7,575 bases of DNA from positions 1 to 7,575 of the forward strand of contig URVD01000084.1 of NCBI GenBank assembly GCA_900551195.1, read 5' to 3'. Of the stretch, positions 1 through 7,303 are shown piece after piece (the stretch's first letter is position 1; each line of letters starts with the position of its first letter). A program made the position numbers and the translations under genes. A model generated the notes under the pieces. That model worked only from the letters and a program-made list of their open reading frames with translations, had not been told where the DNA came from and ran no database searches. The DNA is from an uncultured Collinsella sp. (lineage in GTDB: Bacteria; Actinomycetota; Coriobacteriia; Coriobacteriales; Coriobacteriaceae).

Positions 1-1290
1 GATCACGTCGCCACGGCTCGACAGCGAACGGGCGACGTCCACGGCATCGCGCAGGTCATCCGCCTGGGCGATATCCACGTCACCATCGACATCGGCCTCG
101 TCCATAGCGGCGGTAAAGCGCTCGCGCGCATCGCCAAAGCAAACGACCGAGCGCACGTTGTCCATAACGACGCGGGCAAAGTCCGCAAGCGGCGTACCCT
201 TATCGTGGCCGCCGAGCAGCAAAATCACATCGTCGTCGGGAAACGCCGTCAGGGCCTTTTCGACTGCATCGGTGTTCGTTGCCTTGGAATCGTTGACGTA
301 GCGCACGCCATCGATCTCGCCACAGGGCTCAACGCGGTGCTCCAGCGGCTGGAACGATGCCAAACCACGGCAAATGCCCTCGGGATCGGCACCGACGGCC
401 AAAGCAGCCGTGGCAGCACATAGGGCATTGATGACATTGTGATGGCCCGAGATCTTGAGCTCGGATGTAGCGATGAGCGGGGTCTCGACACCCTTCAGAC
501 GCACGATCATCTTGCCGTCGCGCACAAAGGCGGCGTCTGCACCCTCGGGCTCGTCAAAAGCGACCTTGCAGATGCGGCGGCCCGGCATGTAGATGTACTC
601 ATCGAACTCATGGATGCCGGCATCCTCAACGTCGATAACCACGAGGTCGTCGTCGACCATATTCTCGAACAACTTGATCTTGGCAAGCGCATAGTTCTTG
701 TGGCTCTTGTGCCAGCCCAGGTGGTCGGGCGTGATGTTGAGCAGCACCGCCACGCGAGGATGAAGCTCGGCGGTCGTAGCAATCTGATAACTCGACAGCT
801 CGGCCACAAACCACTCATTATGTGCGCGGCCGTCGATCTCGTTCACCGGCGGCTCACCGATATTGCCGACGGCCACGCTGGCTTCACCGGCGGCCTTGAG
901 CAGATAATCAGTCAGCGACGTGGTAGTTGTCTTGCCGTTGGTGCCCGTGATGGCAATCCAATTTTGGGGAGACAAGCGATAGGCAAACTCGGGCTCGCCC
1001 ATAATCTGAGCGGCATGCTCACGCCCCGCCTTAAAGAAGGACGAGAACTCCGAAATACCCGGGCATGTCACGCACACGTCATAGGCGCCCTCGACCTGTT
1101 CGGCCCCATAGACAAACGACGCACCAGCAGCCTCGAGCGCACGCGTGGCGTCATTGGGCTCAGAGGTGCCGCCGCCATACACGGTAACGGCGCTTACGCG
1201 CTCGGGATGTGCCAGCGCCCAGCGGGCGACATCGAGACCGGATTTGCCCTGACCCAAAACGAGCAGGCTAAAGACATCAGCAAGAGGCAT
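1..1290 (-). CDS. murD: UDP-N-acetylmuramoyl-L-alanine--D-glutamate ligase MurD (3'-truncated by window)
   Basis: MurD is the cytoplasmic ATP-dependent ligase that adds D-glutamate to UDP-MurNAc-L-Ala. The frame stays open from ATG at 1290-1288 to position 1, giving 430 residues. The usual length is about 450-480, so only the C-terminal end is missing. Visible features are an N-terminal nucleotide-fold glycine motif GQGKSG (13-18), the ATP P-loop GTNGKTTT (116-123), an AELSSYQ motif, NITPDHLGWH, a lysine in YALAKIK (K204) matching the carbamylated lysine of Mur ligases, LEHRVE, and NDSKATN (333-339) of the C-terminal domain. The start is secure: the mraY stop TAG lies in the same frame 9 nt upstream, with no other start codon between. 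No clear Shine-Dalgarno sequence precedes it, so translation is probably coupled to mraY. Identity is near certain from the motifs and context. Confidence 0.96.
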   Translation of the reverse strand, partial: MPLADVFSLLVLGQGKSGLDVARWALAHPERVSAVTVYGGGTSEPNDATRALEAAGASFVYGAEQVEGAYDVCVTCPGISEFSSFFKAGREHAAQIMGEPEFAYRLSPQNWIAITGTNGKTTTTSLTDYLLKAAGEASVAVGNIGEPPVNEIDGRAHNEWFVAELSSYQIATTAELHPRVAVLLNITPDHLGWHKSHKNYALAKIKLFENMVDDDLVVIDVEDAGIHEFDEYIYMPGRRICKVAFDEPEGADAAFVRDGKMIVRLKGVETPLIATSELKISGHHNVINALCAATAALAVGADPEGICRGLASFQPLEHRVEPCGEIDGVRYVNDSKATNTDAVEKALTAFPDDDVILLLGGHDKGTPLADFARVVMDNVRSVVCFGDARERFTAAMDEADVDGDVDIAQADDLRDAVDVARSLSSRGDVI

Positions 1291-1299
1291 GAAAGACCA

Positions 1300-2319
1300 C
1301 TATCCCAACTGGAAGAACAAAGCAAGGCCAACGGCACCAAAGGCCGCAGCGATAATCCAAAAACGGATGACGACCTTGGTCTCGGCCCAGCCCTTCTTTT
1401 CGAAATGATGATGGATGGGCGCCATAAGGAAGACGCGCTTGTGCGTAAAGTGGAAGTAGACAACCTGAATCATGACCGACAGGGTCTCAACGATAAACAG
1501 GCCGCCGATGATGAGGGAGACGACCTCGGTGTTGGTCATGATGGACGTGCAGGCAAACGCGGCGCCCAGGGCAAGCGAGCCGGTATCGCCCATAAAGATG
1601 CTCGCCGGATAGCAGTTGAACCACAGAAAGCCCAAGCAGGCACCGGCACACGCGGTGCAGAAGATGGACAGGTTCACGTCTCCGTGCAAAAACGCCATGG
1701 CAGCCATGGCGAGCATGGCAATCATGGAGGTGCCGCCGGCAAGACCGTCAAGGCCATCGGTCAGGTTCACGGCATTAGAAAGACCGGCGATCATCAGCCA
1801 GCAAAAGACAATGTAGAGCCACGGGAACGAAAGGCCGCAGATGGTGGTCGAAAGCACGCCAAGGTCAATCGTCAGGCCGCCGGGAAAACGAATCTCGGGG
1901 GCGACGCCGCACCAGTTGACGGCAAGCACCGTAAAGGTGACACAGATAATGGTTAGGCCGATCATCTTGGCATGAGGCGTCAGACCGAGCGAGCGCCCAT
2001 GCGTAACGGAGGTCAGGTCGTCGATCAGACCCAGCACGCCGGTCGCCAGCGTGGCGAGCAGCACGAGCACGAGCTCGGTGGTGAGCTTGCCCATCAGCAG
2101 GCAGGTCAGCGAAATCGCAACAAGGATGATGACGCCGCCCATGGTCGGCGTACCCTGTTTAATCAAATGACGCTTGGGGCCGTCGGCACGAACCTGCTGG
2201 CCGATACCCTCGACCTTGAGCAGCTTGATCCACCACGGCATGAGCAGCAGCGCAATGGCGGCGGCGATGCCAAGCCCCAAAAAAGCCTGATACGTTGGAT
2301 ACGAGGGATTGCCGAACAT
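1300..2319 (-). CDS. mraY: Phospho-N-acetylmuramoyl-pentapeptide-transferase MraY
   Basis: MraY is the integral membrane enzyme that transfers phospho-MurNAc-pentapeptide from UDP to undecaprenyl phosphate, forming lipid I. The 339-residue product is slightly shorter than the 360-residue E. coli enzyme. It has about ten hydrophobic segments spread over its length. Family motifs are all present: KQGTPTMGG (54-62), the Asp pair LIDD (D100, D101), NAVNLTDGLDGLAGG (N185, D188, D191), FMGDTGS (D245, matching the third catalytic Asp) and MAPIHHHFEKKGW (His 303-305). The ATG lies 3 nt after the murF stop. A GGAAGG element inside the end of murF lies about 13 nt upstream of it, so expression is tightly linked to murF. 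The protein is unusually rich in cysteine (about ten, including C221, C224 and C228). murD follows 9 nt after the stop. Confidence 0.98.
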   Translation of the reverse strand: MFGNPSYPTYQAFLGLGIAAAIALLLMPWWIKLLKVEGIGQQVRADGPKRHLIKQGTPTMGGVIILVAISLTCLLMGKLTTELVLVLLATLATGVLGLIDDLTSVTHGRSLGLTPHAKMIGLTIICVTFTVLAVNWCGVAPEIRFPGGLTIDLGVLSTTICGLSFPWLYIVFCWLMIAGLSNAVNLTDGLDGLAGGTSMIAMLAMAAMAFLHGDVNLSIFCTACAGACLGFLWFNCYPASIFMGDTGSLALGAAFACTSIMTNTEVVSLIIGGLFIVETLSVMIQVVYFHFTHKRVFLMAPIHHHFEKKGWAETKVVIRFWIIAAAFGAVGLALFFQLG

Positions 2320-2322
2320 GGG

Positions 2323-3747
2323 CTAGCACACACCTTCCACAAAGCGGTCGAGCTCAACAAAGCGGGAACCCTTGACCAGTACAACATCATGTTTTTCAAG
2401 CGCGCCGCCCATGCGGTCGAGCACCTGCTGATAATCGGAGAACACCTGGATGCGGTCCTCGTCCATGCCCATCATGCGCGCGGCATCGGCCATAAGCTGG
2501 GCCAGCTCACCACCCACGCACGCCAGCATGTCGAGCTTCTTGGCGGCCGCATAGGCGCCCACGAGCTCATGCATGCGAGGAGCCTCATCGCCCATCTCGC
2601 CCATCTCGCCCAGGATCGCCATGCGAGACCCCGTGCACGAAAGCGAGCACAGTAGATCGAGGCCAGCAGCCATGGATTCGGCACTGGCGTTATAGGAATC
2701 GTCGATGACGCGGGCACCGCTCTTGGCGCGCTTGATCTCCTGGCGGTGACCGGTGATTGTGAGGCCCCTAAAGGCAGCATCGATCTGCTCGGGCGTCACG
2801 CCCAGGCGATAGGAAACCGCGGCGGCCTTAACGGCATTAGGAACGGACTGCACGCCGGGGATGGCAAGCATGGTATCGATCGTCTCACCCTGGCCAAAAT
2901 CGAGCGTAAAGACCGGACGTCCCTCGTCATCAACACGAATGTCGCGGGCACGGACCTCATCATCGTCCGAGACGCCGGCCAGCATCACATCGATACCAGC
3001 AGGCTGGGCGAACGTATCGCGAATGAACGGCGTAAAGTCGTCCTCGCCGCCCAAAACCAGCAGCGGCAAGAAGTCGCCGGCGGCGCACATACCCTGGACA
3101 ATCTCGGCCTTAGCGCGGGCGATGTTCTCGCGGCTGCCCAAAATGCCGATGTGAGAGGTACCAATCTTGCTTACGATGGCAAGGTTGGGATTGGCGGACT
3201 GGGAAAGGCGCTCAATCTCGTGGAAATGGTTCATGCCCATCTCGAGCACCAGGACCTCGGTATCGGCCGGAGCGGAAAGCACCGTGAGCGGCATGCCGAT
3301 CAGGTTATTGAAATTGCCCTTGGTGGCCCAGACACGATAGCGCTTGGCGAGCACAGCGGCGAGAACGTCCTTGGTCGTCGTCTTGCCGATGGAACCGGTA
3401 ATGCCAACGACCAGGCAGCCAAGCTCCAGGCGATACGCGTGCGCCAAACGCAGCAGAAACTCCTCGGGATCATCGGTCAGCAGGATGGCGCACCCCTTGT
3501 CCTGCGCCAGCGAGACCAGCTCAGCCTCGGGCTCACGCGTCATCACGACGGCGCCGGCACCCGACTGGACGGCACGGGAAGCAAAATCATTGCCGTCGAC
3601 GTTTTCACCGGGAAAGGCGACGAAAATCGTCCCTTCCTCGACCTGGCGCGAGTCGATAACGCACCCGCGGCATACCCGATCGACTTCTCCCGTCACGGTT
3701 CGGGCCCCTGTTGCGGCCGCGAGGTTGTTGACGGCGATCTCTATCAT
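2323..3747 (-). CDS. murF: UDP-N-acetylmuramoyl-tripeptide--D-alanyl-D-alanine ligase MurF
   Basis: MurF is the cytoplasmic ligase that completes the UDP-MurNAc-pentapeptide by adding D-Ala-D-Ala using ATP. At 474 residues it is of normal family length. The N-terminal substrate-binding domain carries DSR (32-34) and ends near residue 105. The central ATPase domain has GITGSIGKTTTKD (115-127, K122 in the P-loop), KGNFNNLIGMPLT (143-155), LEMGMN (168-173), GTSH (196-199) and SRENIARAKAEI with K213 matching the carbamylated lysine. The C-terminal domain begins around HRQEIKR and has VIDDSYNAS (from 347). The KGNFNN-IG-P and DDSYNA signatures point to MurF rather than MurE. ATG 3747-3745 is preceded by a strong AGGGGAG with 5-nt spacing. 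It follows a 126-nt gap after ftsI, the longest in the cluster, where murE is usually found. Confidence 0.97.
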   Translation of the reverse strand: MIEIAVNNLAAATGARTVTGEVDRVCRGCVIDSRQVEEGTIFVAFPGENVDGNDFASRAVQSGAGAVVMTREPEAELVSLAQDKGCAILLTDDPEEFLLRLAHAYRLELGCLVVGITGSIGKTTTKDVLAAVLAKRYRVWATKGNFNNLIGMPLTVLSAPADTEVLVLEMGMNHFHEIERLSQSANPNLAIVSKIGTSHIGILGSRENIARAKAEIVQGMCAAGDFLPLLVLGGEDDFTPFIRDTFAQPAGIDVMLAGVSDDDEVRARDIRVDDEGRPVFTLDFGQGETIDTMLAIPGVQSVPNAVKAAAVSYRLGVTPEQIDAAFRGLTITGHRQEIKRAKSGARVIDDSYNASAESMAAGLDLLCSLSCTGSRMAILGEMGEMGDEAPRMHELVGAYAAAKKLDMLACVGGELAQLMADAARMMGMDEDRIQVFSDYQQVLDRMGGALEKHDVVLVKGSRFVELDRFVEGVC

Positions 3748-3752
3748 TGCAG

Positions 3753-3759
3753 CTCCCCT
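3753..3759 (-). promoter_or_regulatory. Shine-Dalgarno sequence of murF
   Basis: On the minus strand AGGGGAG lies 5 nt upstream of the murF ATG. It is among the strongest ribosome binding sites in the window. It fits independent initiation after the long gap, rather than coupling to ftsI. Confidence 0.7.
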
Positions 3760-3784
3760 GTAAACCTAATAATGCTATCGGCGT

Positions 3785-3790
3785 ATTGTA
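3785..3790 (-). promoter_or_regulatory. Possible -10 element of an internal promoter for murF-mraY-murD
   Basis: The minus strand reads TACAAT (5 of 6 matches to TATAAT) about 38 nt upstream of the murF ATG. This would place a transcript start near 3778 and leave a short leader containing the strong ribosome binding site. No convincing -35 hexamer sits 16-18 nt upstream; that stretch is occupied by the inverted repeat at 3802-3825. A second TACAAT lies at 3868-3863, next to the ftsI stop, also without a -35. This is a weak prediction from sequence alone. Confidence 0.3.
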
Positions 3791-3801
3791 TCCCAGCGCC
3801 G

Positions 3802-3825
3802 CACATGCGTGGTGCAGGGCATGTG
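3802..3825. repeat. 7-bp perfect inverted repeat in the ftsI-murF gap
   Basis: CACATGC (3802-3808) and GCATGTG (3819-3825) are perfect reverse complements separated by 10 nt. In RNA this could form a 7-bp hairpin; as DNA it could be a dyad operator. On the transcribed (minus) strand no T-run follows, so it is not an intrinsic terminator. It lies just upstream of the candidate -10 at 3790-3785, where an activator or repressor could act. A dyad of this size can also arise by chance. Confidence 0.45.
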
Positions 3826-3873
3826 AACACCCTCATATGGGACAACAAACAACGCCCCAAAGATTGTAACCCC

Positions 3874-5739
3874 CTACTTCGTGTGCGGGATACCCAGCAC
3901 GTCGAGCGCGTTGGCCATAATGGACTGGAACGGCACCGCAGCGGCATCTGAGCCGCTCGGCGTTCCGTCGAGCGTGATATAGCACAGCACCTTGGGCGAT
4001 TGTGCCGGTGCAAAGCCCATAAAGGACGACATGTAGTTCTCCTTGAGGTAGCCGCCGTTCTCGTCGGCACGTTCGGCCGTACCGGTCTTACCCGCCACGT
4101 CATAGCCGTCAACCGCGCCGCCAACGCCCGTTCCCTCGGACACGACCGTCTGCATGCACGATGTCACCTGGGATGCGGCGTCCTCCGAAATCGCGCGCTC
4201 GCCTTCACCCCAGTCCTTCTCGTCGCCTTTGCTGGACTTATAGAAGTGCGGGGTCATCATCACGCCGCCGTTGGCGATGCCGCCCACGGCACGTGCGATC
4301 TCAATCGGCGAGACAGACAGCGCCTGTCCAAAGCTCATCGAGCCCAGCGTGGCGCCGTCATACTGATCACGCTCCTTGACGATACCCAGACTCTCTCCCG
4401 GAAAATCGACACCCGAGCTGTGACCGATGCCCCACTTGTCCACATAGGCGGCAAAGTCGTCGGCACCGATCTTGCGCCCCACCAGGACAAAGCCCACGTT
4501 GGACGAACGGCGCATCATCTCGCGCACATCCATGGTCATGGCATAGTCGCGCTTGTCGGCATCGGTGACGGTATCGTCGCCCACCTTGATGCTCGCCGGC
4601 ACCTCAAACGACGTACTCGATCGCACGACGCCCAAGTCGAAGCCGGCGCCCGCCACGAGCGTCTTAAAGACCGAGCCGGGCTCGTAGGCGTCGGTGACCA
4701 GGCGCAGATTCATATCCTCGGTCTTGGCATTCTCCAGATCGGTCTGGTCGTAGGTCGGGTACGAGCAGGCTGCCAAAATCTCGCCTGTCGTAGGATCGGT
4801 GACCAGCGCCGAGCCGTTCTTGGCCTTAGTCTTCTCAACTGCCTCTGCCAGGGCATCCTCGGCCGCACGCTGGATATTGACGTCGAGCGTCGTCACGATA
4901 TCAACGCCGTCGACCGCAGCCACCTTTTTATAGGCACCGCCCGCGATATAGCTGCCGTCCCTCGCGCGCTCGCGTACGAGAGAACCGTTCGTGCCGGTCA
5001 GAAGCTTGTTGTATTGCTTTTCGAGACCCGTCAAGCCGTCGTTGTCTACATTCACTACACCCAGCACCTGCGATGCCAGATTGCCGTATGGATATACGCG
5101 CTTCATGGCCTGCTCAAAAAGCACGCCGGGCAGGTTCTTCTTCTCCAGCGCCGCAACATCGTCTTCGTCCACCTGGCGCTTGATATACACCCAGGTTCCA
5201 TCGGACTCAACGAGCTTGCGGCAGGTCTTTTTATCGATTCCAGTTGCCTTGACCAGCGCCGACACCGTCTTGTCAACATCCTCGACAAGCTGCGGGTTCA
5301 CGGCGATGTTGCGACATTCGACCGACGACGCCAACACGTTGCCGTTGCGGTCGTAGATGGTGCCGCGTTTGGCATAGAGGGTCTGCGCAAGCAGGCGGCG
5401 CGCATCGGCACGCTCGCGCAGTTTATCGGCTTCGACAATTTGATAGTCGGCAAGGCGAAAGACGCCCAAGCCCAAGCCAAGCCCAATGAATCCCATGACG
5501 GCTTTGCGGCGAGGCAGCGGCGTGCCTGTGAGCCATTCGGTCGACGAACTCTTGCGCGACCTGGTGTTATGCACTTGAGGGCCGCCCGAGCCGCGAAGTC
5601 GCGACGCCGGGTCGTTGCCACGGGACTGCCCGGCGTTGTAAGATTGCCGACCCGTTCCTTGATAACCAGAACGTCCCCGCGACGAGGGACGTCCAGAACC
5701 GCGGCCCCCATCGGAACCGCGGCGATAGTCATTTGTCAT
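3874..5739 (-). CDS. ftsI: Class B penicillin-binding protein, septal transpeptidase FtsI (PBP2b/3-like)
   Basis: FtsI is the septal D,D-transpeptidase that cross-links peptidoglycan at the division site. It is anchored in the membrane with its catalytic domain outside. The 621-residue product has a cytoplasmic tail of about 75 residues very rich in Gly, Arg and Ser. One transmembrane segment follows (about 80-94), then the PBP dimerisation/pedestal domain starting near RGTIYDRNGNVLA and containing RVYPYGNLASQVLG. The transpeptidase domain has the three catalytic motifs: SVFK (nucleophile S356, K359), SSN (412-414) and KTG (551-553). The protein ends soon after this domain, and I see no PASTA repeats. 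The start lies 17 nt after the ftsL stop with only a weak ribosome binding site, consistent with coupling. Its place between ftsL and murF supports FtsI over an elongation PBP or a sporulation SpoVD. Confidence 0.95.
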   Translation of the reverse strand: MTNDYRRGSDGGRGSGRPSSRGRSGYQGTGRQSYNAGQSRGNDPASRLRGSGGPQVHNTRSRKSSSTEWLTGTPLPRRKAVMGFIGLGLGLGVFRLADYQIVEADKLRERADARRLLAQTLYAKRGTIYDRNGNVLASSVECRNIAVNPQLVEDVDKTVSALVKATGIDKKTCRKLVESDGTWVYIKRQVDEDDVAALEKKNLPGVLFEQAMKRVYPYGNLASQVLGVVNVDNDGLTGLEKQYNKLLTGTNGSLVRERARDGSYIAGGAYKKVAAVDGVDIVTTLDVNIQRAAEDALAEAVEKTKAKNGSALVTDPTTGEILAACSYPTYDQTDLENAKTEDMNLRLVTDAYEPGSVFKTLVAGAGFDLGVVRSSTSFEVPASIKVGDDTVTDADKRDYAMTMDVREMMRRSSNVGFVLVGRKIGADDFAAYVDKWGIGHSSGVDFPGESLGIVKERDQYDGATLGSMSFGQALSVSPIEIARAVGGIANGGVMMTPHFYKSSKGDEKDWGEGERAISEDAASQVTSCMQTVVSEGTGVGGAVDGYDVAGKTGTAERADENGGYLKENYMSSFMGFAPAQSPKVLCYITLDGTPSGSDAAAVPFQSIMANALDVLGIPHTK

Positions 5740-5756
5740 ACTCAGCTACCGTCTTG

Positions 5757-6227
5757 CTACTGAGCGGTCGCGGTCGCGTTGGCGCCCGCGGCTGCATCCT
5801 GCGAAAAGTCAAGTGTAACGCTCTCGCTGGGCTCCACCATGCCATAAGCGCCCGCAAGGTCGCGAATGCGCGTGTCGGCACCATAGACCGAATGCATGAC
5901 CTCCAGGTCGGAGCTCTCATCGGTCGCTTTTTCGAGCGTGTTGGTAAGCTCGGCGTTGCTGTTGAGCACCTGGGCCGTAACGCCGGCGAGCGCCACGCGG
6001 GCGACGCCGATCGTCATGAAGATAGCCGCAATGATGCAAAACGTTTTAAGAACGCTCATGAAAACCGGGCTTACCGCCTGGTTTGCCTGACGGCCCGCGC
6101 CCGTGTAGACATCAAAGCGCGGCGTGCGCTGCTCACGGGGAGCAACGGGGGCCTGCGGCGTCTCACGATAGGCGGGCATGGCGTTCATATCATAGGCGAG
6201 TGCTGCGCTTGAAGTGTTGTAGCCCAT
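5757..6227 (-). CDS. ftsL: Cell division protein FtsL
   Basis: This small bitopic membrane protein has the expected FtsL layout and position between rsmH and ftsI. FtsL partners FtsB/DivIC and FtsQ/DivIB and helps activate the FtsW-FtsI synthase. The 156 residues comprise a cytoplasmic tail of about 54 residues rich in Pro, Ala and Arg, and one transmembrane helix (about 55-80). A short predicted coiled-coil stretch follows (about 84-115). The conserved-looking C-terminal block is TRIRDLAGAYGMVEPSESV (119-137), which matches the typical FtsL pattern of Arg-Ile-x-x-x-Ala, then GMVxPxE. It ends in an Ala/Thr-rich tail. The start is supported by GGGAGG 9 nt upstream. Sequence conservation in this family is low, so the call rests on topology, the C-terminal block and synteny. 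Confidence 0.88.
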   Translation of the reverse strand: MGYNTSSAALAYDMNAMPAYRETPQAPVAPREQRTPRFDVYTGAGRQANQAVSPVFMSVLKTFCIIAAIFMTIGVARVALAGVTAQVLNSNAELTNTLEKATDESSDLEVMHSVYGADTRIRDLAGAYGMVEPSESVTLDFSQDAAAGANATATAQ

Positions 6228-6236
6228 GATATGCCG

Positions 6237-6242
6237 CCTCCC
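6237..6242 (-). promoter_or_regulatory. Shine-Dalgarno sequence of ftsL
   Basis: The minus strand has GGGAGG 9 nt before the ftsL ATG at 6227-6225. It selects this start over the internal ATGs at codons 14 and 17. The 90-nt gap between the rsmH stop and ftsL holds no other clear signal: no terminator hairpin with a T-run and no convincing promoter. Confidence 0.65.
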
Positions 6243-6317
6243 ATCCCGAGTACGTTGGTAGTGTGTTTAAGCTTCGTTTATGGTGCGAGCGGGAGGTCCA
6301 ATATCGCACGGTCGCGC

Positions 6318-7283
6318 CTACAGACGCTGCGCCACGCGGATTTTGGCTGATCTCGCCCGAGGGTTGCGCTCAACCTCATCAGGCTGGGCAACCAAGGGTT
6401 TGCGGGTGATGACCTTGAGTATCGGCACGTTGCCGCACACGCACACCGGAATCTCCGGCGGACACGTGCACCCCTGGCTCATCTCCTTAAAGTGGTTCTT
6501 TACGATACGGTCCTCGAGCGAGTGATACGAGATGACGCAGATACGTCCGCCCGGGTTGAGCCACCTGGTGGCGGCATCAAGCCCTCGTTCGAGCACATCG
6601 AGCTCGTGATTGACCTCGATGCGAATGGCCTGGAAACTTTTCTTGGCCGGGTGTCCGCCATGCCGACGAGCGGCAGCCGGGATACCCGCCTTGATGATCT
6701 CGACAAATTGGCCGGTGGTTTCGATCGGTTCTTGCTCGCGGCGGCGCACGATCTCGCGCGCGATCTGCGAGGCGAACTTCTCTTCGCCGTAGACGCGTAG
6801 AATCCGGGCGAGGTCGTGTTCGTTATAGGTGTTGATGACCTCAGCTGCGTTTAAGGTGTTATTACCCGGATCCATCCGCATGTCCAATGGGGCGTCCTCG
6901 TTATACGAAAAGCCCCTGCCAGGGATATCGAGTTGCGGTGACGAAACGCCCAAATCGAACAGGAAGCCATCGACCCCGGGCACCTCGGCCGAGCAAAGTA
7001 GCTCGTCCAAGTCGCCGAAGTTGCCCTTCAGCAGCTGGTGCGGAACGCCGGGAACCTCGCGGTCCAGACGGGCGCCAGCGGCCTCGAGGGCCATGTCGTC
7101 CTGATCGACGCCGAGCAAAAGGCCGGTCTCCCCCACCTGCGCGGCCATCTTTACCGAATGGCCGGCACCGCCAAGGGTGCAGTCGCAGACGACGGAGCCG
7201 CTCTTTAGCTGCAGCGACTCAAGCACTTCGCCGAGCATGACAGGTTCATGCCGATATTCTTGTGTCAAGATCCCACGCTCCAT
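6318..7283 (-). CDS. rsmH: 16S rRNA (cytosine(1402)-N(4))-methyltransferase RsmH (MraW)
   Basis: RsmH uses S-adenosylmethionine to methylate N4 of C1402 in the 16S rRNA decoding site. The 321-residue length is normal for the family. The N-terminus has the typical HEPVMLGEVLESL block (12-24). The SAM-binding glycine motif is DCTLGGAGHS (34-43), followed by GVDQDD (58-63). The region FDLGVSSPQLD (109-119) with RGFSY and PLDMRMD (132-138) is the RsmH signature. Toward the C-terminus are KKSFQAIRIEVNHEL and RICVISYHSLEDRIVKNHF, both highly conserved in RsmH. The gene starts 20 nt after the mraZ-like stop, with AAGG about 12 nt upstream of the ATG. It is the usual second gene of dcw clusters; it acts on the ribosome rather than the wall, and its presence here is syntenic. 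Confidence 0.98.
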   Translation of the reverse strand: MERGILTQEYRHEPVMLGEVLESLQLKSGSVVCDCTLGGAGHSVKMAAQVGETGLLLGVDQDDMALEAAGARLDREVPGVPHQLLKGNFGDLDELLCSAEVPGVDGFLFDLGVSSPQLDIPGRGFSYNEDAPLDMRMDPGNNTLNAAEVINTYNEHDLARILRVYGEEKFASQIAREIVRRREQEPIETTGQFVEIIKAGIPAAARRHGGHPAKKSFQAIRIEVNHELDVLERGLDAATRWLNPGGRICVISYHSLEDRIVKNHFKEMSQGCTCPPEIPVCVCGNVPILKVITRKPLVAQPDEVERNPRARSAKIRVAQRL

Positions 7284-7303
7284 CCGTTACCCGTGCCTTG
7301 CCC

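Noticed and set aside
439..1956. Long plus-strand open frame (505 codons) opposite murD and mraY
   Set aside because: It lies antisense to two well-identified genes. Its translation is rich in His, Arg, Gly and Asp with no recognisable domain, as expected from the mirror of GC-biased codons.
3802..3825. Intrinsic terminator after ftsI
   Set aside because: The hairpin stem is only 7 bp with a 10-nt loop, and no T-run follows on the transcribed strand. A terminator is therefore not supported.
2746..3951. Plus-strand open frame (401 codons) opposite murF
   Set aside because: It is antisense to a complete MurF with all its motifs, and its composition is that of a codon-bias shadow. It also runs across the non-coding gap without any start signal.
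4000..5763. Plus-strand open frame (587 codons) opposite ftsI
   Set aside because: It mirrors the ftsI reading frame. The protein is low in hydrophobic structure and has no family motif.
6228..6317. Promoter or small gene in the rsmH-ftsL gap
   Set aside because: Only weak hexamer-like matches with wrong spacing are seen, and there is no open frame of note. The clear signal here is the ftsL ribosome binding site.
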